Shown here piece after piece: positions 44,906 through 56,035 of a stretch of 64,000 nt of DNA. A model generated the notes under the pieces. That model ran no database searches. It was not told where the DNA came from and saw only the letters and a list, made by a program, of their open reading frames with translations. This stretch comes from Cydia pomonella. Its lineage: Eukaryota > Arthropoda > Insecta > Lepidoptera > Tortricidae. A program made the translations under genes and the position numbers. The stretch spans positions 124,001 to 188,000 of the forward strand of contig NW_026907786.1 of assembly GCF_033807575.1 (NCBI RefSeq), written 5' to 3'. Each line of letters starts with the position of its first letter. The first letter of the stretch is position 1.

Positions 44906-45183
44906 TATCTGGGTCGGTAAATATATTTACCACCTCCTCCCATTTTCTTGCTTTTTGCACACGATCACTGTACATACGCTTCACATTTCATGTTACAAAT
45001 TGCTGGACGGCTTTTAATTTCAGAAATAAACTTATCTATATCGAGACCCATTCCGATCACGTCCTATTTGCACGAAAATCCGGACGGAATTGCGGAGTTC
45101 CGTGTGGCATACCCCGCGTCCCGCATCGCATCGCCGTCCGAAGGAACCCATCGCACGGAGACGCGGAGCCACTGCTGTGTGCG

Positions 45184-45960
45184 GGTTATTCCCATTAGTT
45201 ACCACCAAGTTGTTACCAGTGGTAACTACTGGGAATATTTTTCCCACCTTTTACCACTGGTAACTACTGGGAAAAAAAAATCCCAGTAGTTACCACCAAA
45301 ATTTGGCTAGCATTCAATACTAATAAAAACAGTATAAATATGGAGTTCCTTAATCAATAATTAATTAAACGTCGAATTAAAAGTGATAAAAAAAACGGTC
45401 TGACTGTTTTGTTCGTTCGTAATGTTCGTATAATTGGGTATTTGACGCATGTTGAATATTATAACAAAAGTTAGTTAAATGGATAGAAAATGAGCCATTC
45501 ATTATAATAAAAGTGGAATTTAAAAAATTAAATTGAGAATTTAAAAAAATACAAGGCTCCGAAGTATATTTTATTTTTATTTTTTGATCTTTCAAAGTCC
45601 TATATAGACATTTGATCCTCAGGAAAATCAAGATCGTTTGACATTATTTCCAAAAAACTGTCAAGTAGCCAATTGTGACGTTATTTATTGAATCGAACTT
45701 TATTGTCGATGGCGCTTACGCCATTATCAACGATGCTCCTATATAAATACAACGCTGCGCTACGCAGTGCGGCGTAAGCGCCCTTGACAAAAGATCCAGG
45801 TTTCATATATAACGTCACAATTAATTCAATTTACAATTAATAAGATAAATACTCTCATACTCTCGCGTTTGATGGGAAAAAGAAAAAAAAAACATGTAAT
45901 CTAATAATTAATATAATGTAATAATTCCAAATAAAACAAAATAAAATATTTTATTTATTT
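45184..45960 (+). mobile_element. TTACCASTGGTAA element copy 1, one arm only
   Basis: Begins GGGTTATTCCCATTAGTTAC followed by palindromic modules TTACCAGTGGTAA and TTACCACTGGTAA, then an AT-rich body shared with 51425-51850. At 45437-45670 the AATTG-duplicating MITE is inserted. No right palindromic arm is seen, so the copy is truncated or a longer variant. Confidence 0.65.
45437..45670. mobile_element. MITE with AATTG duplication (short copy)
   Basis: 234 bp, ends GGTATTTGACG / GTCAAGTAGCC, flanked by AATTG at 45432-45436 and 45671-45675. The empty site GTATAATTGTGACGTT is present near 51601-51616 and 52437-52452. It is an internally shortened version of 38720-39204. Confidence 0.83.
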
Positions 45961-46795
45961 TTATTTAAAACAAAATAAGAAAAATCTGCCTATTATATCT
46001 AAAGGCAGGTCATGAGGTCAGACTACATCCCTAAAACTGCAGACTGGTCTAGATAAAAAGAGGAAACAATTTTTAGGGTTTCCAAAATAGAGCCCTTATT
46101 ACATACAGCCACAGGCAAGCAGCCTCGTGAGGAAATTGTTACATGAAACAGCTTGGTTGGTGGACCCGCCCTTATTGATAAAAACTGTCCTTCCTTTGTA
46201 GGGCTAAGATGATCTGCTCTTTATCATTTATCACCATGCCTGTCACGTTCTAACAAGTATGTAAGTGCGAAAGTGACGGGCATAGTGACAAGTGATAAAA
46301 ATGGAACCATGCTGCCACCATTCAAAGTCCGTGGTTGTCTCTTTGTACAAGTTAGTATTTGTGAAGTTGTTTTTAAAAAGAGAAGGCAATAGAAGTTGAA
46401 GGACAATCGTCGGTTGGAGGTCATATTTTCTCTCCTCAACTCCTATGCAATCTCCAGTTTCTTTTAAAGCTGCTTAGGAGTGGGTAAAACTACACATTAC
46501 AATCATAGATTAATTATTTGTAATAAAAAAAATCCTGACTAAGAGATCATTTTATCATAAATCAACTGTTGTAGTCTGACCTACCATCGTGTTATTAGTG
46601 TTACTAGACAAAAGCCGGAAAATCCAGCTTTAAGACTGACGGGAAATCTGGCTGCCGTAGACAGTGTTCACAGCCTCACCTAAGATAAGAAAACGCCAAA
46701 ATAGACACAGTTGACAGCCTACTTACCTTAACATAGTAGTTAACCTACCAACTAACCAATATTTCTTAAAACGGGGATATCGCAAAATAATAGTT
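45961..46795. other. Gene-free stretch
   Basis: AT-rich. 46190-46330 contains GTGATAAA and GTGACGGGCAT-like words common in lepidopteran repeats. No exon identified. Confidence 0.4.
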
Positions 46796-47083
46796 TTTAG
46801 GGTTCCGTACCCAAAGGGTCAAACGGGACCCTATTACTATTACTGAGACTTCGCTGTCCGTCCGTCTGTCACCAGGCTGTATCTCATGAACCGTGATAGC
46901 TAGACAGTTGAAATTTTTACAGATGATGTATTTCAGTTGTCGCTATAACAACAAATACTAAAAACAGAACAAAATAAACATTTAAGGGGGGCTCCCATAT
47001 AACAAACAATTTTTTTTGCAGTTTTTATAAATAATGGTACGGAACCCTTCGTGCGCGAGTTCGATTCGAACTTGCCCGGTTTT
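46796..47083 (+). repeat. AGGGTTCCGTA-family copy, short subfamily
   Basis: From TTAGGGTTCCGTACCCAAAG to GTTCGATTCGAACTTGCCCGG and a T run. The terminal hairpin is degenerate (GCGAGTTCGATTCGAAC). Confidence 0.62.
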
Positions 47084-47531
47084 TATATTAAAATTTTACG
47101 TTTTAAATAAAGGCAAATAAATTCCATTAAAAAAATCACACACAAACTAGACTTGAATGGCAAGGGCAGATTCCAACCAAAAGTTTTGGCTTGATAAAAA
47201 AAAGCCGCCTGTTTTTCATTTATTTTCAGTTGTATAGGTTGGTCCATAAATAAGTCAACAATTGAATCAGCCGTTATATTTGTTTAAGTGGGAATGGGAA
47301 AATACAGGGTACATCAGAAAGAGTAGCCATTGAGGATTTAGTAGCATTTGCCAGAGAACAACTAGCTTTTTGTACACATGATTTTTTAGCCCAGGCGAGT
47401 ATAACATTTTTCATCACACTTGCTCGGAAAAGATCTTATTTCATGCAGATGTACTGTATGACAAAGGCCTATATTGTTCCCGAGGGAGTTATGGATTCTG
47501 AAAAAAAGTGTACCTAACTCCCAGTTCGTTT

Positions 47532-47710
47532 TTAGGGTACCGTACCCAAAGGGTCAAACGGGACCCTATTACTGAGACTCCGCTGTCCGTCTGTCACCAG
47601 GCTGTATCGCATGAACTGTGATAGTTAGCCAGTTGAAATTTCTACAGATTATGTATTTCTGTTGCCGCTATAACAACAAATACTCATAAAAACAGAATCA
47701 AATAAAGCAT
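47532..47710 (+). repeat. AGGGTTCCGTA-family copy, 3' truncated
   Basis: Begins TTTAGGGTACCGTACCCAAAG, retains GTCACCAGGCTGTATCGCAT, and is lost after ACTCATAAAAACAGAAT. Confidence 0.58.
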
Positions 47711-47814
47711 AGTTAATTGGTACGCACCAGAAGATGGTTATTTTTTTTTTAAGTTAATAAAATAAGAAAGTTATGAATGGTGAATTTTAAATAGTAAATG
47801 TATTTAGCTTTTTT

Positions 47815-48680
47815 TTTTTCATGATTGCCCAGTAGTTTTTAATAGATCGAAATTGGGGACAATTCGGAGGATTCATCTCGCGGGGTATGTAATTGGCCTG
47901 ATTATTAGCATACCATGCCCTAAACTTTTTTTGAGTAGTGGCAGCTGGCTAAATCTGGCCAACATTTCACAGGACCGTCATGGGTTCTAATAAATGGCAA
48001 TACTCATTTCTCTAAGCACTCTTTAATATAAAGGTCCGACTTCATCGTTGACTATGTTATAAAACTTTTCGTCTTACAGCCACAATTATAAATTCCTTGC
48101 CATATCATATGTTTTTTTTGTGAACTTGTCAAGTTTCACGAACTTATATTTTTCGGGTAAATTACCTCTATTGTTGGCCATATAAAACTTCAAACCGAGT
48201 AGTTGATCGAGTTTTACATACGTCTTGTCGTCCAACAACAAGCAACCTTCGAATTTTGTCAATACTGGGTCATACAATAGTCGAGCTAGTGTTTTAGCTT
48301 GTCGGATCTCTTTAACAGTCCGATTTGGCTGTTTTATTGCTCGATGGCTCTTATAGCCACCTCTGAGGTGAATCATCTTTATCATTCTAGAAGTTTCTTT
48401 GAATTTTTGGGATAAATCGTAATTAAAACGTCCTGAATTTTGTTTGAGTAACCTTGGGACTTTTTTCCCAAAATCTTGTTATTTGTTCCAGACCTCCGAT
48501 TAGTTTTTATTTTCCTGTCGGCTGATAGTCTCCTTGTAACGTTTTATGACCCTACAAATACTAGCTTTTAGCATCTTAAGCGACTTAGCTGTCTTTGTCC
48601 GGGATCGATAAGAATTTTCGAAAGCATTTTTGCACGATCAATCTCCTGTTCTCAGTTTTCATGGTCAAAAACTTTAAAAT
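47815..48680 (-). pseudogene. Decayed mariner-like transposase
   Basis: Minus-strand fragments in several frames reconstruct the order of a Tc1/mariner transposase: a worn N-terminal helix-turn-helix region (48500-48610), then FNYDLSQKFKETSRM and the longest open piece (48385-48086), with LTKFEGCLLLDDKTYVKLD carrying the first catalytic Asp, then WPDLASCHYSKK (47925-47970), and NPPNCPQFR with YWAI near 47820-47880. Frameshifts and stops show it is dead. FWPDLAS.HY and NPPN.P are motifs I associate with the mariner side of the superfamily. No clear terminal repeats were found. Confidence 0.75.
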
Positions 48681-48845
48681 GCATAAAGCTTGGAAAATTA
48701 CATTTTCACCATTAATACTTTGAAGGTTGGTGATTGAAGTGTAATTGTCAATTTTTTTTCCGCCATGGAATTATTATTTTTTAAACATTGCTAATTATGT
48801 GCCAATTCTATATGAACTAAGCTTTAAATATTTCTTTCCAATCTC

Positions 48846-48911
48846 GAGGTTCTCATCCAATCACCGAAGTTAAGCAACGTCGGGCGGGGTCAGTACTTGG
48901 ATGGGTGACCG
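48846..48911 (+). pseudogene. 5S rRNA fragment joined to a repeat tail
   Basis: GGTTCTCATCCAATCACCGA ... AAGTTAAGCAACGTCGGGCG ... GTCAGTACTTGGATGGGTGA matches the middle of eukaryotic 5S rRNA (roughly nt 30-90, including the internal promoter) with few differences. The 5' third and 3' end are absent. It runs straight into TTTTTATAGATAATGGTACG and the hairpin tail of the AGGGTTCCGTA family (to about 48975). Confidence 0.8.
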
Positions 48912-49326
48912 TTTTTATAGATAATGGTACGGAACCCTTCCTGTGCGAGTCCGACTCGCATTTAGCCGATTTTTTTTAAATTGTGTCACTACAAATTCAT
49001 GCAGTCCAAGTAGGTATAAATAAGTTTTACTTTTAAAATACAGACTTTTATAGATAAAGATAAGATAAAGATAAAGATAAAAAATATTTATAATATTTAT
49101 AATATATTTTAATTGTTTATGTAAAAAAATATTTAATTTGATTAATTTAACTGGATGCCGGATAAGGTACAGACTTCAATGCCTAACCTGTCAACAAATG
49201 TCAATATGGCGGACGAATGTTTGAAATGTCACCGTATTTAAGAATTATTTTGTGTGTAACTCCGGGGGTAAGAATATTGCAATCTCGTGTTTTTAATGTT
49301 CTCCAGCGTGCGGTTGTCGTGCATCT
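48912..49326. repeat. AGGGTTCCGTA-family tail and AT-rich sequence
   Basis: 48927-48975 has GGTACGGAACCC and GCGAGTCCGACTCGCA, the family 3' end. After it comes simple GATAAA repetition (49053-49083) and no gene. Confidence 0.5.
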
Positions 49327-49494
49327 CGGGTGATTCCCACTAGTTACCACCAAGTTGTTACCAGTGGTAACTACTGGGATTTTTTTTCCCACCTTTTACC
49401 ACTGGTAACTACTGGGGAAAAAATCCCACTAGTTACCACCAACTCGGTTTGGTGGTAGCTACTGGGAATTTTTTTCCCAGTAGTTACCACTGGC

Positions 49495-51393
49495 TAAGGT
49501 CCGACCGAGATCTCGGTCTCAGTCTCGGTCTCGGCATTCTCGGCCAAAAATCGAGCCGAGATCTCGGTCTCGGTTCTCGGCCGAAATTGGCCGAGATTCC
49601 TGCCGAGACCGAGACTAGGCAATGAGCTAGCCATTGGTGAATTTGAATTTACCGCGCACGAGCGTCCGTTTCTAAGCCACCCGTTGGTTGCATCGCCCGG
49701 TTGATGTGACTTTTTTGGTGATTGTGATTGGTTTCGTACCTACATTTTAGGCCAATTACTTATCAAATACTACCTGTTGGAATCGGACAGGCGCGGTTGC
49801 AAGTAATGACTTGTTAATTTGGTTCTTTTCGTTTTGAGGTTGTTGTTATTGCGGAAGAGTTAATAAATGAGTGTATATTGTTATCGAGATGTAACTTAAA
49901 TTAACTTGATGTGAGTGGAAGATGACACTGGATATTTTGATACTTAATATATTTGTGTTTACGGGAAAAAGCATAGCAGTAGGTGAGTACAATACGATAC
50001 CGGTGGCGGATTACTGTTGTGGAAAATTAGACATAATTTCGTGCGAACTTTGCGGATGCTATTCAATACAATTTTGAGGAAACTCGCGATGTGGTTGTTG
50101 GGATGTTGGGTCATAGGTTGGTTTTCATTTGATGTGGCTTATGTGGCCAGCGAACAACTTTTTAGTAAGGCTGGCCAGTTAAACGACGAGCGACGTCACA
50201 GTTTAACGGACCGTAACGCTGAAAAATTGCCTTTTTTGGGTTATAATATAGAACTGTTTCATTTTAATCATTGTTATTGTACCTCTTTTTGTGCACATCC
50301 GTACTGAAAAATCCGGCCAAGTGCTTGTCGGACCACGCATAATGGAAGGTTCCCTACCTTCATACAATACAAAAAGCCGTACAAGCAAAAGAGCGTATGT
50401 TGGTGGCACTTACATCGCGTCGTTTTAATCAGAAGATCAGATGATTAAGCTTTTATTATTTAAATATTTTCCGATTTGTTGCTCTCCCGGTTCAAAAGTT
50501 AGAGCTATGCCGATCCGTTGGGCGAGGAAGGAGCCAGCCCTACGGTCCCCCGTGACATCAATGATTTTTTTTGAAAGTTGCCGAATTAATTTATGAGCGC
50601 TTGGGTACCACGGTCCTAGAGTTTCGACTGCAAAAGCCACAAATATATGCCGGTCAGTGAGCCAGCCTTATGGGAACCCTTCCACAGGGCTCTGACCTGG
50701 GTGATCTAGCTTAATATAAACATATTGGGCTAGGTCACTCATGTTATGGTTTTTTTTTTTAGGTTTTAATTTTAGTTTTGTAGGTAGTTTTAATTTTAGG
50801 TTACTTTTTATTCTAAGTTTGTTTTTATTTAAATATATAGTTGATAATTAAAAGTTAGAGGGGTTACACATTATTTTTGGCTATCGGAGTGATTATTTCC
50901 AAAATATTTAATCAAAAAACGTTTTTACCAATGTTGTTATTTTTAAAGACCTATCTAATGATGTGCCACATGTTACTTTTATTTGAATTTTTACTTTTAG
51001 TTACATGTATGGAGTGCCCCCTTGATTTTTTTTTCTAAAATGCTAAGTAGCGATTCACATAATACACCTACGTTCCAAATTCGTAATAAAATATATCGTA
51101 TAGTTTTCGAGTAAAATGTCATACGGACAAACAGACAGAGGTGACGAAACTACAAGGGTTTCGTTTTTACGGAAGCCCAAAAATACTATTTAATAGCGCT
51201 AAGAATTGATTATGATAACTTTTTTCTGATAAATCGTTGAATTTCGAATATTGAAAAATTTTTAGTGCAAAATTCGTGTTTTTTCTTCTATTTTATAAAT
51301 TCTCGGTCTCGGTCTCGGCCGAGAATGCCATTGAATCTCGGTCTCGGTCTCGTTCTCGGCCGAAACCCAAAAAGCGTTATCGGTCGGACCTTA
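49495..51393. mobile_element. hAT element remnant with TAAGGTCCGACCGA ends
   Basis: 1899 bp. Inverted ends TAAGGTCCGACCGA / TCGGTCGGACCTTA are each followed inward by reiterated TCTCGGTCTCGG words. The flanks CCACTGGC (49487-49494) and ACACTGGC (51394-51401) make an 8-bp duplication with one mismatch. It contains a hAT dimerisation-domain remnant. Joining the flanks restores the TTACCACTGG-AAAAGGTGGG order of the host element. Confidence 0.85.
50017..50307 (+). pseudogene. hAT transposase C-terminal remnant
   Basis: The ORF ends with ASEQLFSKAGQLNDERRHSL then TDRNAEKLPFLGYN, the conserved C-terminal dimerisation region of hAT transposases (A-S-x-x-L-F-S-x-A-G). The upstream DDE and BED-finger parts are not recognisable, so it is a fragment of a once autonomous copy. 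Confidence 0.78.
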
Positions 51394-52119
51394 ACACTGG
51401 CAAAAGGTGGGTTTTTCTTTTTTCCTAATAGTTACCACCGAAATTTGGTTAGCATTCAATAGTAATAAAAACAGTTTAAATAGAGTGCTTTAATCAATAA
51501 TTAGTTAAAAGTTCAATTAATTATAAGTCGATTAGTGTTTCAGTAAACTGCCTTAAAAGTGATAAAAAAATCGGTCTTTGACTGATTTGTTTGTTCGTTC
51601 GTATAATTGTGACGTTATTTATTGAAAGGGACTTATTGTCGATGGCGCTTACGCCATTATCAACGATGCTCCTATATAAATACATCGCTGCGCTACGTAG
51701 CGTAGCGTAAGCGCCCTTAACAAAAGATCCAGGTTTCATAGATAACGTCACAATTAATTCAATTTACAATTAATAAAAAAAAAAACATATAATCTAATAA
51801 TTAATATAATGTAATAATTCCAAATAAAACAAAATAAAATATTTATTATACGTAAAAATAAATCTTAATATTATTTTAACAAAAAACTGATTCAATTGCT
51901 ATCGGCGCGTAGCGATTAAAAGATAACACGTAATATAACTACATGCATGTTGTAGGACTGTTATCGCCTACTACCGGGCGAGCTCGGCGGACATGTTGAC
52001 CGCTCAGACCAACCAGTATAAACGCGTATCTGGCGCGCTCTCTTTACCAATGTCTCGGTCACGTTACGCTGGACTGCGCGACAGATCTGTCCGCCCGCGC
52101 TCGCGCGATGTCAATTTCA

Positions 52120-52727
52120 GGGTTATTCCCACTGCCAGTGGGCCACTGGTTACCACCAAGTTGTTACCAGTGGTAACTACTGGGAATTTTTTTCCCAGTA
52201 GTTACCACTGATAAAAGGTAGGATTTTTTTTTCCAGTAGTTACCACCAAAATTTGTTTAGCATTCAATACTAATAAAAACAGTATACATATAGAGTTCCT
52301 TAATCAATAATTAATTAAACATCGAATTAATTATAAGTTAATTAGTTATTCCTTTCATTATAAGTCGATTACTATTTCAGTAAACTGCTTTAAAGTGATA
52401 AAAAAATCGATTTTAGACTGATTTATTTGTTCGTTCGTATAATTGTGACGTTATTTATTGAAAATGACTTTATTGTCGAGGGCGCTGACGCCATTACCAA
52501 CGATGCTCCTATATAAATACAACGCTGCGCTACGCAGTGAGGCGTTAGCGTACTTGACAAAAGCTAACCAAATTTTGGTGGTAACTACTGCGAAAAAAGA
52601 TCCCACCTTTTACCAGTGGTAACTACTGGGAAAACAATCCCAGTAGTTACCAGTGGTAAAAGGTGGGAAAAAGAATCCCAGTAGTTACCACTGGTGACAA
52701 CTTGGTGGTAACTAGTGGGAATAACCC
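52120..52727. mobile_element. TTACCASTGGTAA fold-back element, complete
   Basis: 608 bp. Ends are GGGTTATTCCCACT and, reversed, GGGTTATTCCCACT. Perfect 8-bp duplication CAATTTCA (52112-52119 and 52728-52735). Each arm (about 140-160 bp) is a mosaic of 13-bp palindromes TTACCASTGGTAA, CAGTAGTTACC words and ACCTTTTACC words. The AT-rich core (52260-52570) contains the TGTGACGTTAT segment with CCTATATAAATAC. No ORF; it presumably depends on a foreign, perhaps hAT, transposase. Confidence 0.82.
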
Positions 52728-52735
52728 CAATTTCA

Positions 52736-53557
52736 CTGTACTGTATTTTTGCTTACCAGTTGCCAATTCACACAGTACGTACGTACCCCCTTTTTCTTAC
52801 AGAAATAAATACGTTTTTTTAAAAATATATTTTATGCTATTCGTGCACTATGTAAATAATGTATATTTTGATTGCTTGTATTTCTGTATTTCTATGTAAG
52901 TGCACTGTAATATTCTTTAAGAGAAATAAATTCTAATTTTATCCAAAACTTAATTTCTCTCTTAATAATTTTTTTTCCTTTTTTTTGCACTTGCAACGGT
53001 TTTAATATTTATGATCAATTTTAAGGCAGTTTACTGAAACACTAATCGACTTATAAATAAACTAATAATTAATTAACTTATAATTAATTGGACTTTTAAT
53101 TAAGTAATTATTAATTAAAGCACTCCCTATTTATATTGTTTTTATTAGTATTTAACGCTAACCAAATCCTTTTGTCCGTCACGAAAATTGGTTTAGAAAT
53201 GCGACCTGTAGAGTAGAATAGATGGACTACTTATACGAATCAATGTTTGCCTAACAGGCATCTACAGGTTGATTTCTTCATTTCTCAACCCATTCTCGTG
53301 AAATTTTGTGACCAGGTTGTAAAATTAAATAGATTTTTTTGTCGATTTAGTTTTCAGAGTTTTTTTCAGGTTAGGTAGTATTAATATACATTTTTTCTGT
53401 TGTATCGTTTTTTGGAAAATGTTCAAAGTTGTATAACGTTGCATGAAAGACCAAGGATTTTTTTTATTCTTTCTAATTTCCTGGCTTTACGCTCCGTCTT
53501 AAATATCACACTTTCTTTCTAGTAACACGACGGTTGGTCAAACTATAATATTCTAAA
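52736..53557. other. Gene-free stretch 3' of the ligase gene
   Basis: AT-rich. 52737-52785 is the continuation of the repeat whose other copy hosts 38720-39204. 53190-53300 contains an unassigned ACAGGCATCTACAGG stretch. TTTATT motifs could provide minus-strand poly(A) signals for the ligase gene. Confidence 0.4.
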
Positions 53558-55800
53558 CTAATGGCAATCGCGACAAGAAGGATGGCACTTCTTCCGTTTG
53601 ACGCGACACCGGCAGCCGCCGCTCGTATCGCCGCGGCCGCGCGGGCCCCAGCGCCGGCCGCGCGTGGCCCAACAGATCTCCGTCTTACAGGCCGTACACT
53701 TGATCCAGTCGCACCCCAACTGCTTTGTTATAATTACACTACATTGTGGACACTGCATTGCTTCTCCGCGCGACAGCAAGCTATCGAGGTATGTTTTTGT
53801 CTTTTCGTCAGATTTTTGCTTGGCGAGATGCTCTTCGCAAGTTTCATTCTCGTGAATCGCCTGTAAGAAAATGGATAACTACTTACTTTGCTGTGGTGTA
53901 GTCCAGTTCTAAGTATTTAAGATAAATCTTTCAATTACTAACAACAAACAAATAATCCAGATGTAAATTATTTACCTACTGAATGAAATAGGTAAAGGTA
54001 ACTAGTGTTTCAAAGTTGATGCTCTGGATAAGATTGACACTGATAGAATTATGACCTCATAGTCCTCAGACATTTAAATTTACTTTGGTTGATGTATGTA
54101 CCGTATTATCAATACTGGTGAACAGTAGGTACGAAATATTTATAGTATTTTAAAATACCTGACAGATAACGCAGTTTATGACATCGCAAACAGGGCAGAG
54201 AAACCTTGTAACATCTGGATCACACATCGCCCACCCCTGGCAGTCGGCGGTTCGACAATGAAATGCGTTTCGAGCGCCGCTCTCCGCGGCAGCCAGCCCT
54301 TTCGCCAGCCATCGCTCATATTCCTCTGGAGATACAAGTGCGCGGATTTCCCGCTCCTCCAGAAACCCAGGGCATCCCATGGCGGGGCATGAAACTGCTG
54401 GCTCTTCGGAGTGCTTCACGACATCTGAGAGGCACTCTTTGCAAAACGCGTGAACGCATTCTCTAAGAACCACCCCTTGACCAGGTTGATAATTGTCCAT
54501 GCACACTCCACACTCTATCTCTTCAGCATTTAAAACCAGCGCGCGCTGCTCTAAAAGGACTAACTCGGCATACACATCGCTTGCCTCATTTTCCACATTT
54601 GCTTGGATTACGTTCTGATTTATGTCTTCGACATACTTGTCAATTGCCTTAGTCTCCTCGATTACTTGGTTTAAGTCTTGATTTGCTTCTGTATCTAAAT
54701 CTATGTATACCATGTTATTTTGTGCTACTGACGACGAATCTTCTAGACGTGAAACTGCGGGCATCACATCTTCCCCGTTTGACTGGTGCACGTTATGGTT
54801 TTTGCCTTCTGTCGAAATCTTTATATATATGGTACCATTCGTAGCTGTCGAGGACGAACCCACGAGCAAATCCGTGTGGCTTATTAATTCTAGAAAGAAA
54901 AAATACCATTAAACTTTACGTAAAACCGAGTATGATAACCGAAGCGGATCCATTGATCCTATCGGATACCTATTTGACTTTAAGCAAAAGTATAACCTAT
55001 TTATATATATATATACTTACTAATAGTAAGTTAAGTTTATGACAAACTGAAGAGAAAACATAATCCAAAGCTTTGACAAAACAATTATTGTGTCTAGTAA
55101 TTGTCTCTTTGACCTTAGTGATCTTACGCCAGGCAAAGACTGTAAGGGATATAGAAAAAGGTGGGCTCGTGTTTAAATTTGGCTACCTTATTGATAACGA
55201 CAGGTACTGTGAAGGTTGGAAACCTTCACAGTTTTTTTTTTAAATAACTAGCAGCAGTTATAGATTTGAATTCAGAACTATCACCGTGCCAGATAAAGCA
55301 TTCGGAAGGTGGTAACCATCAGAAGTAGTCGATATGTGTGATTTTGCTAAAAAAAGAAAAAAATATATAATGTCAGAAATCTACGTCTGCGTTTTTATTC
55401 GCTACCATAGTTCGACCGTATCCTTCGTTACAGTACATACCAAACCCAAAAACCAACACGACACCAGGTAGTAGATCTAGTCAACAAGTCAATAAGACAA
55501 AATACTACGGATATTTTAATTAACTTTCACTAAAACTTTTGAATACACTAAGTTCACAAATGCGTTTTTTAAAAGCAGATGATAAAATTACTAACCTGGC
55601 TGACGTAGGGTTCTCGTGACAGGTTGTGACCCACAGCACACACAGTCCTGTTTACTGGTGTCTATTTGGCTCTGTGCACTGGCCGAGCTACCGGGTCCCG
55701 GCTCTAAAAGGGCGCTGGCAGTGCCACTCGCCTTCGGGCACTCAATGGCGTTGTGACCCCCCTCCCCGCAACGATAACAAATCTCAGGCATCACATCCAT
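53558..55800 (-). CDS. RBCK1: HOIL-1-like RBR ubiquitin ligase with an N-terminal CCHC knuckle exon
   Basis: RBR ligases accept ubiquitin on a RING2 cysteine before transfer; HOIL-1 in vertebrates makes ester-linked ubiquitin. Exons: 55800-55596 (as far as the ATG at 55800), 54889-54159 and 53860-53558, all GT-AG. The first junction splits a codon (G|AA) and the second is phase 0, giving 412 aa. RING1 begins CGVCMDNYQPGQG with RECVHAFCKECL; the IBR has FHCRTADCQGWAMC and FLCPVCDVINCVICQ; RING2 is CPQCSVIITKQLGCDWIKC with the expected catalytic Cys in GCDWIKC, then KTEICWATRGRRWG; the end DTSGGCRCR ... CHPSCRDCH is typical of HOIL-1. No ubiquitin-like or NZF domain is visible. Instead exon 1 carries CYRCGEGGHNAIEC, a retroviral-type knuckle, with a Gag ORF upstream in another frame. 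Confidence 0.8.
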
Positions 55801-56035
55801 TGGCGTACTGGACGTTGCCGTAGCCGTCTTTGGTTTCGTGCTCTTACGCTTCCTGGCCGGCCGTTCAATAGAAATAGTACTATTAACTAATTTAAGTTTA
55901 AGTATATTTTTATCCGACTTTGGTTGTAATTCATAACAACTGGGCGCAACGTCCAGAGGCTTACTTGACGTTGCAGTAGCCTTCTTAGGTTTCGTGTTAT
56001 TGCGTTTTCTAGCAGGGCGTTGAATAGAAACTCTT
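55596..56035 (-). other. Basic linker with a 100-bp duplication leading into the CCHC knuckle
   Basis: Between the Gag stop (56036-56038) and the ATG at 55800 the minus strand stays open in the knuckle frame. It encodes a Lys/Arg/Thr-rich linker in which two similar units occur: IQRPARKRNNTKPKKATATS (DNA about 55936-56031) and IERPARKRKSTKPKTATATS (about 55772-55875). The second unit runs into the zinc knuckle. The exon ends at 55596 with CCAG|GTTAGT. Confidence 0.65.

Larger units (their letters stand above)
49327..51960 (+). mobile_element. TTACCASTGGTAA element copy 2, split by a hAT element
   Basis: The left arm 49327-49494 is built of TTACCAGTGGTAA, TTACCACTGGTAA and GGTGGTAGCTACTGGG modules. 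The sequence resumes after the hAT insertion at 51402 (AAAAGGTGGG) and runs through an AT-rich body with an inner TGTGACGTTAT ... ATAACGTCACA inverted pair (51608-51755), which contains CCTATATAAATAC. The right limit is uncertain. Confidence 0.6.

Noticed and set aside
45184..52740. CRISPR-like or satellite array from the repeated TTACCASTGGTAA words
   Set aside because: Spacing is irregular, the words lie in inverted arms of dispersed elements with target duplications, and the host is a eukaryote.
53561..53866. Plus-strand ORFs opposite the RING2 exon
   Set aside because: Antisense shadows of the RBR exon, which has clear zinc-ligand spacing and splice sites.
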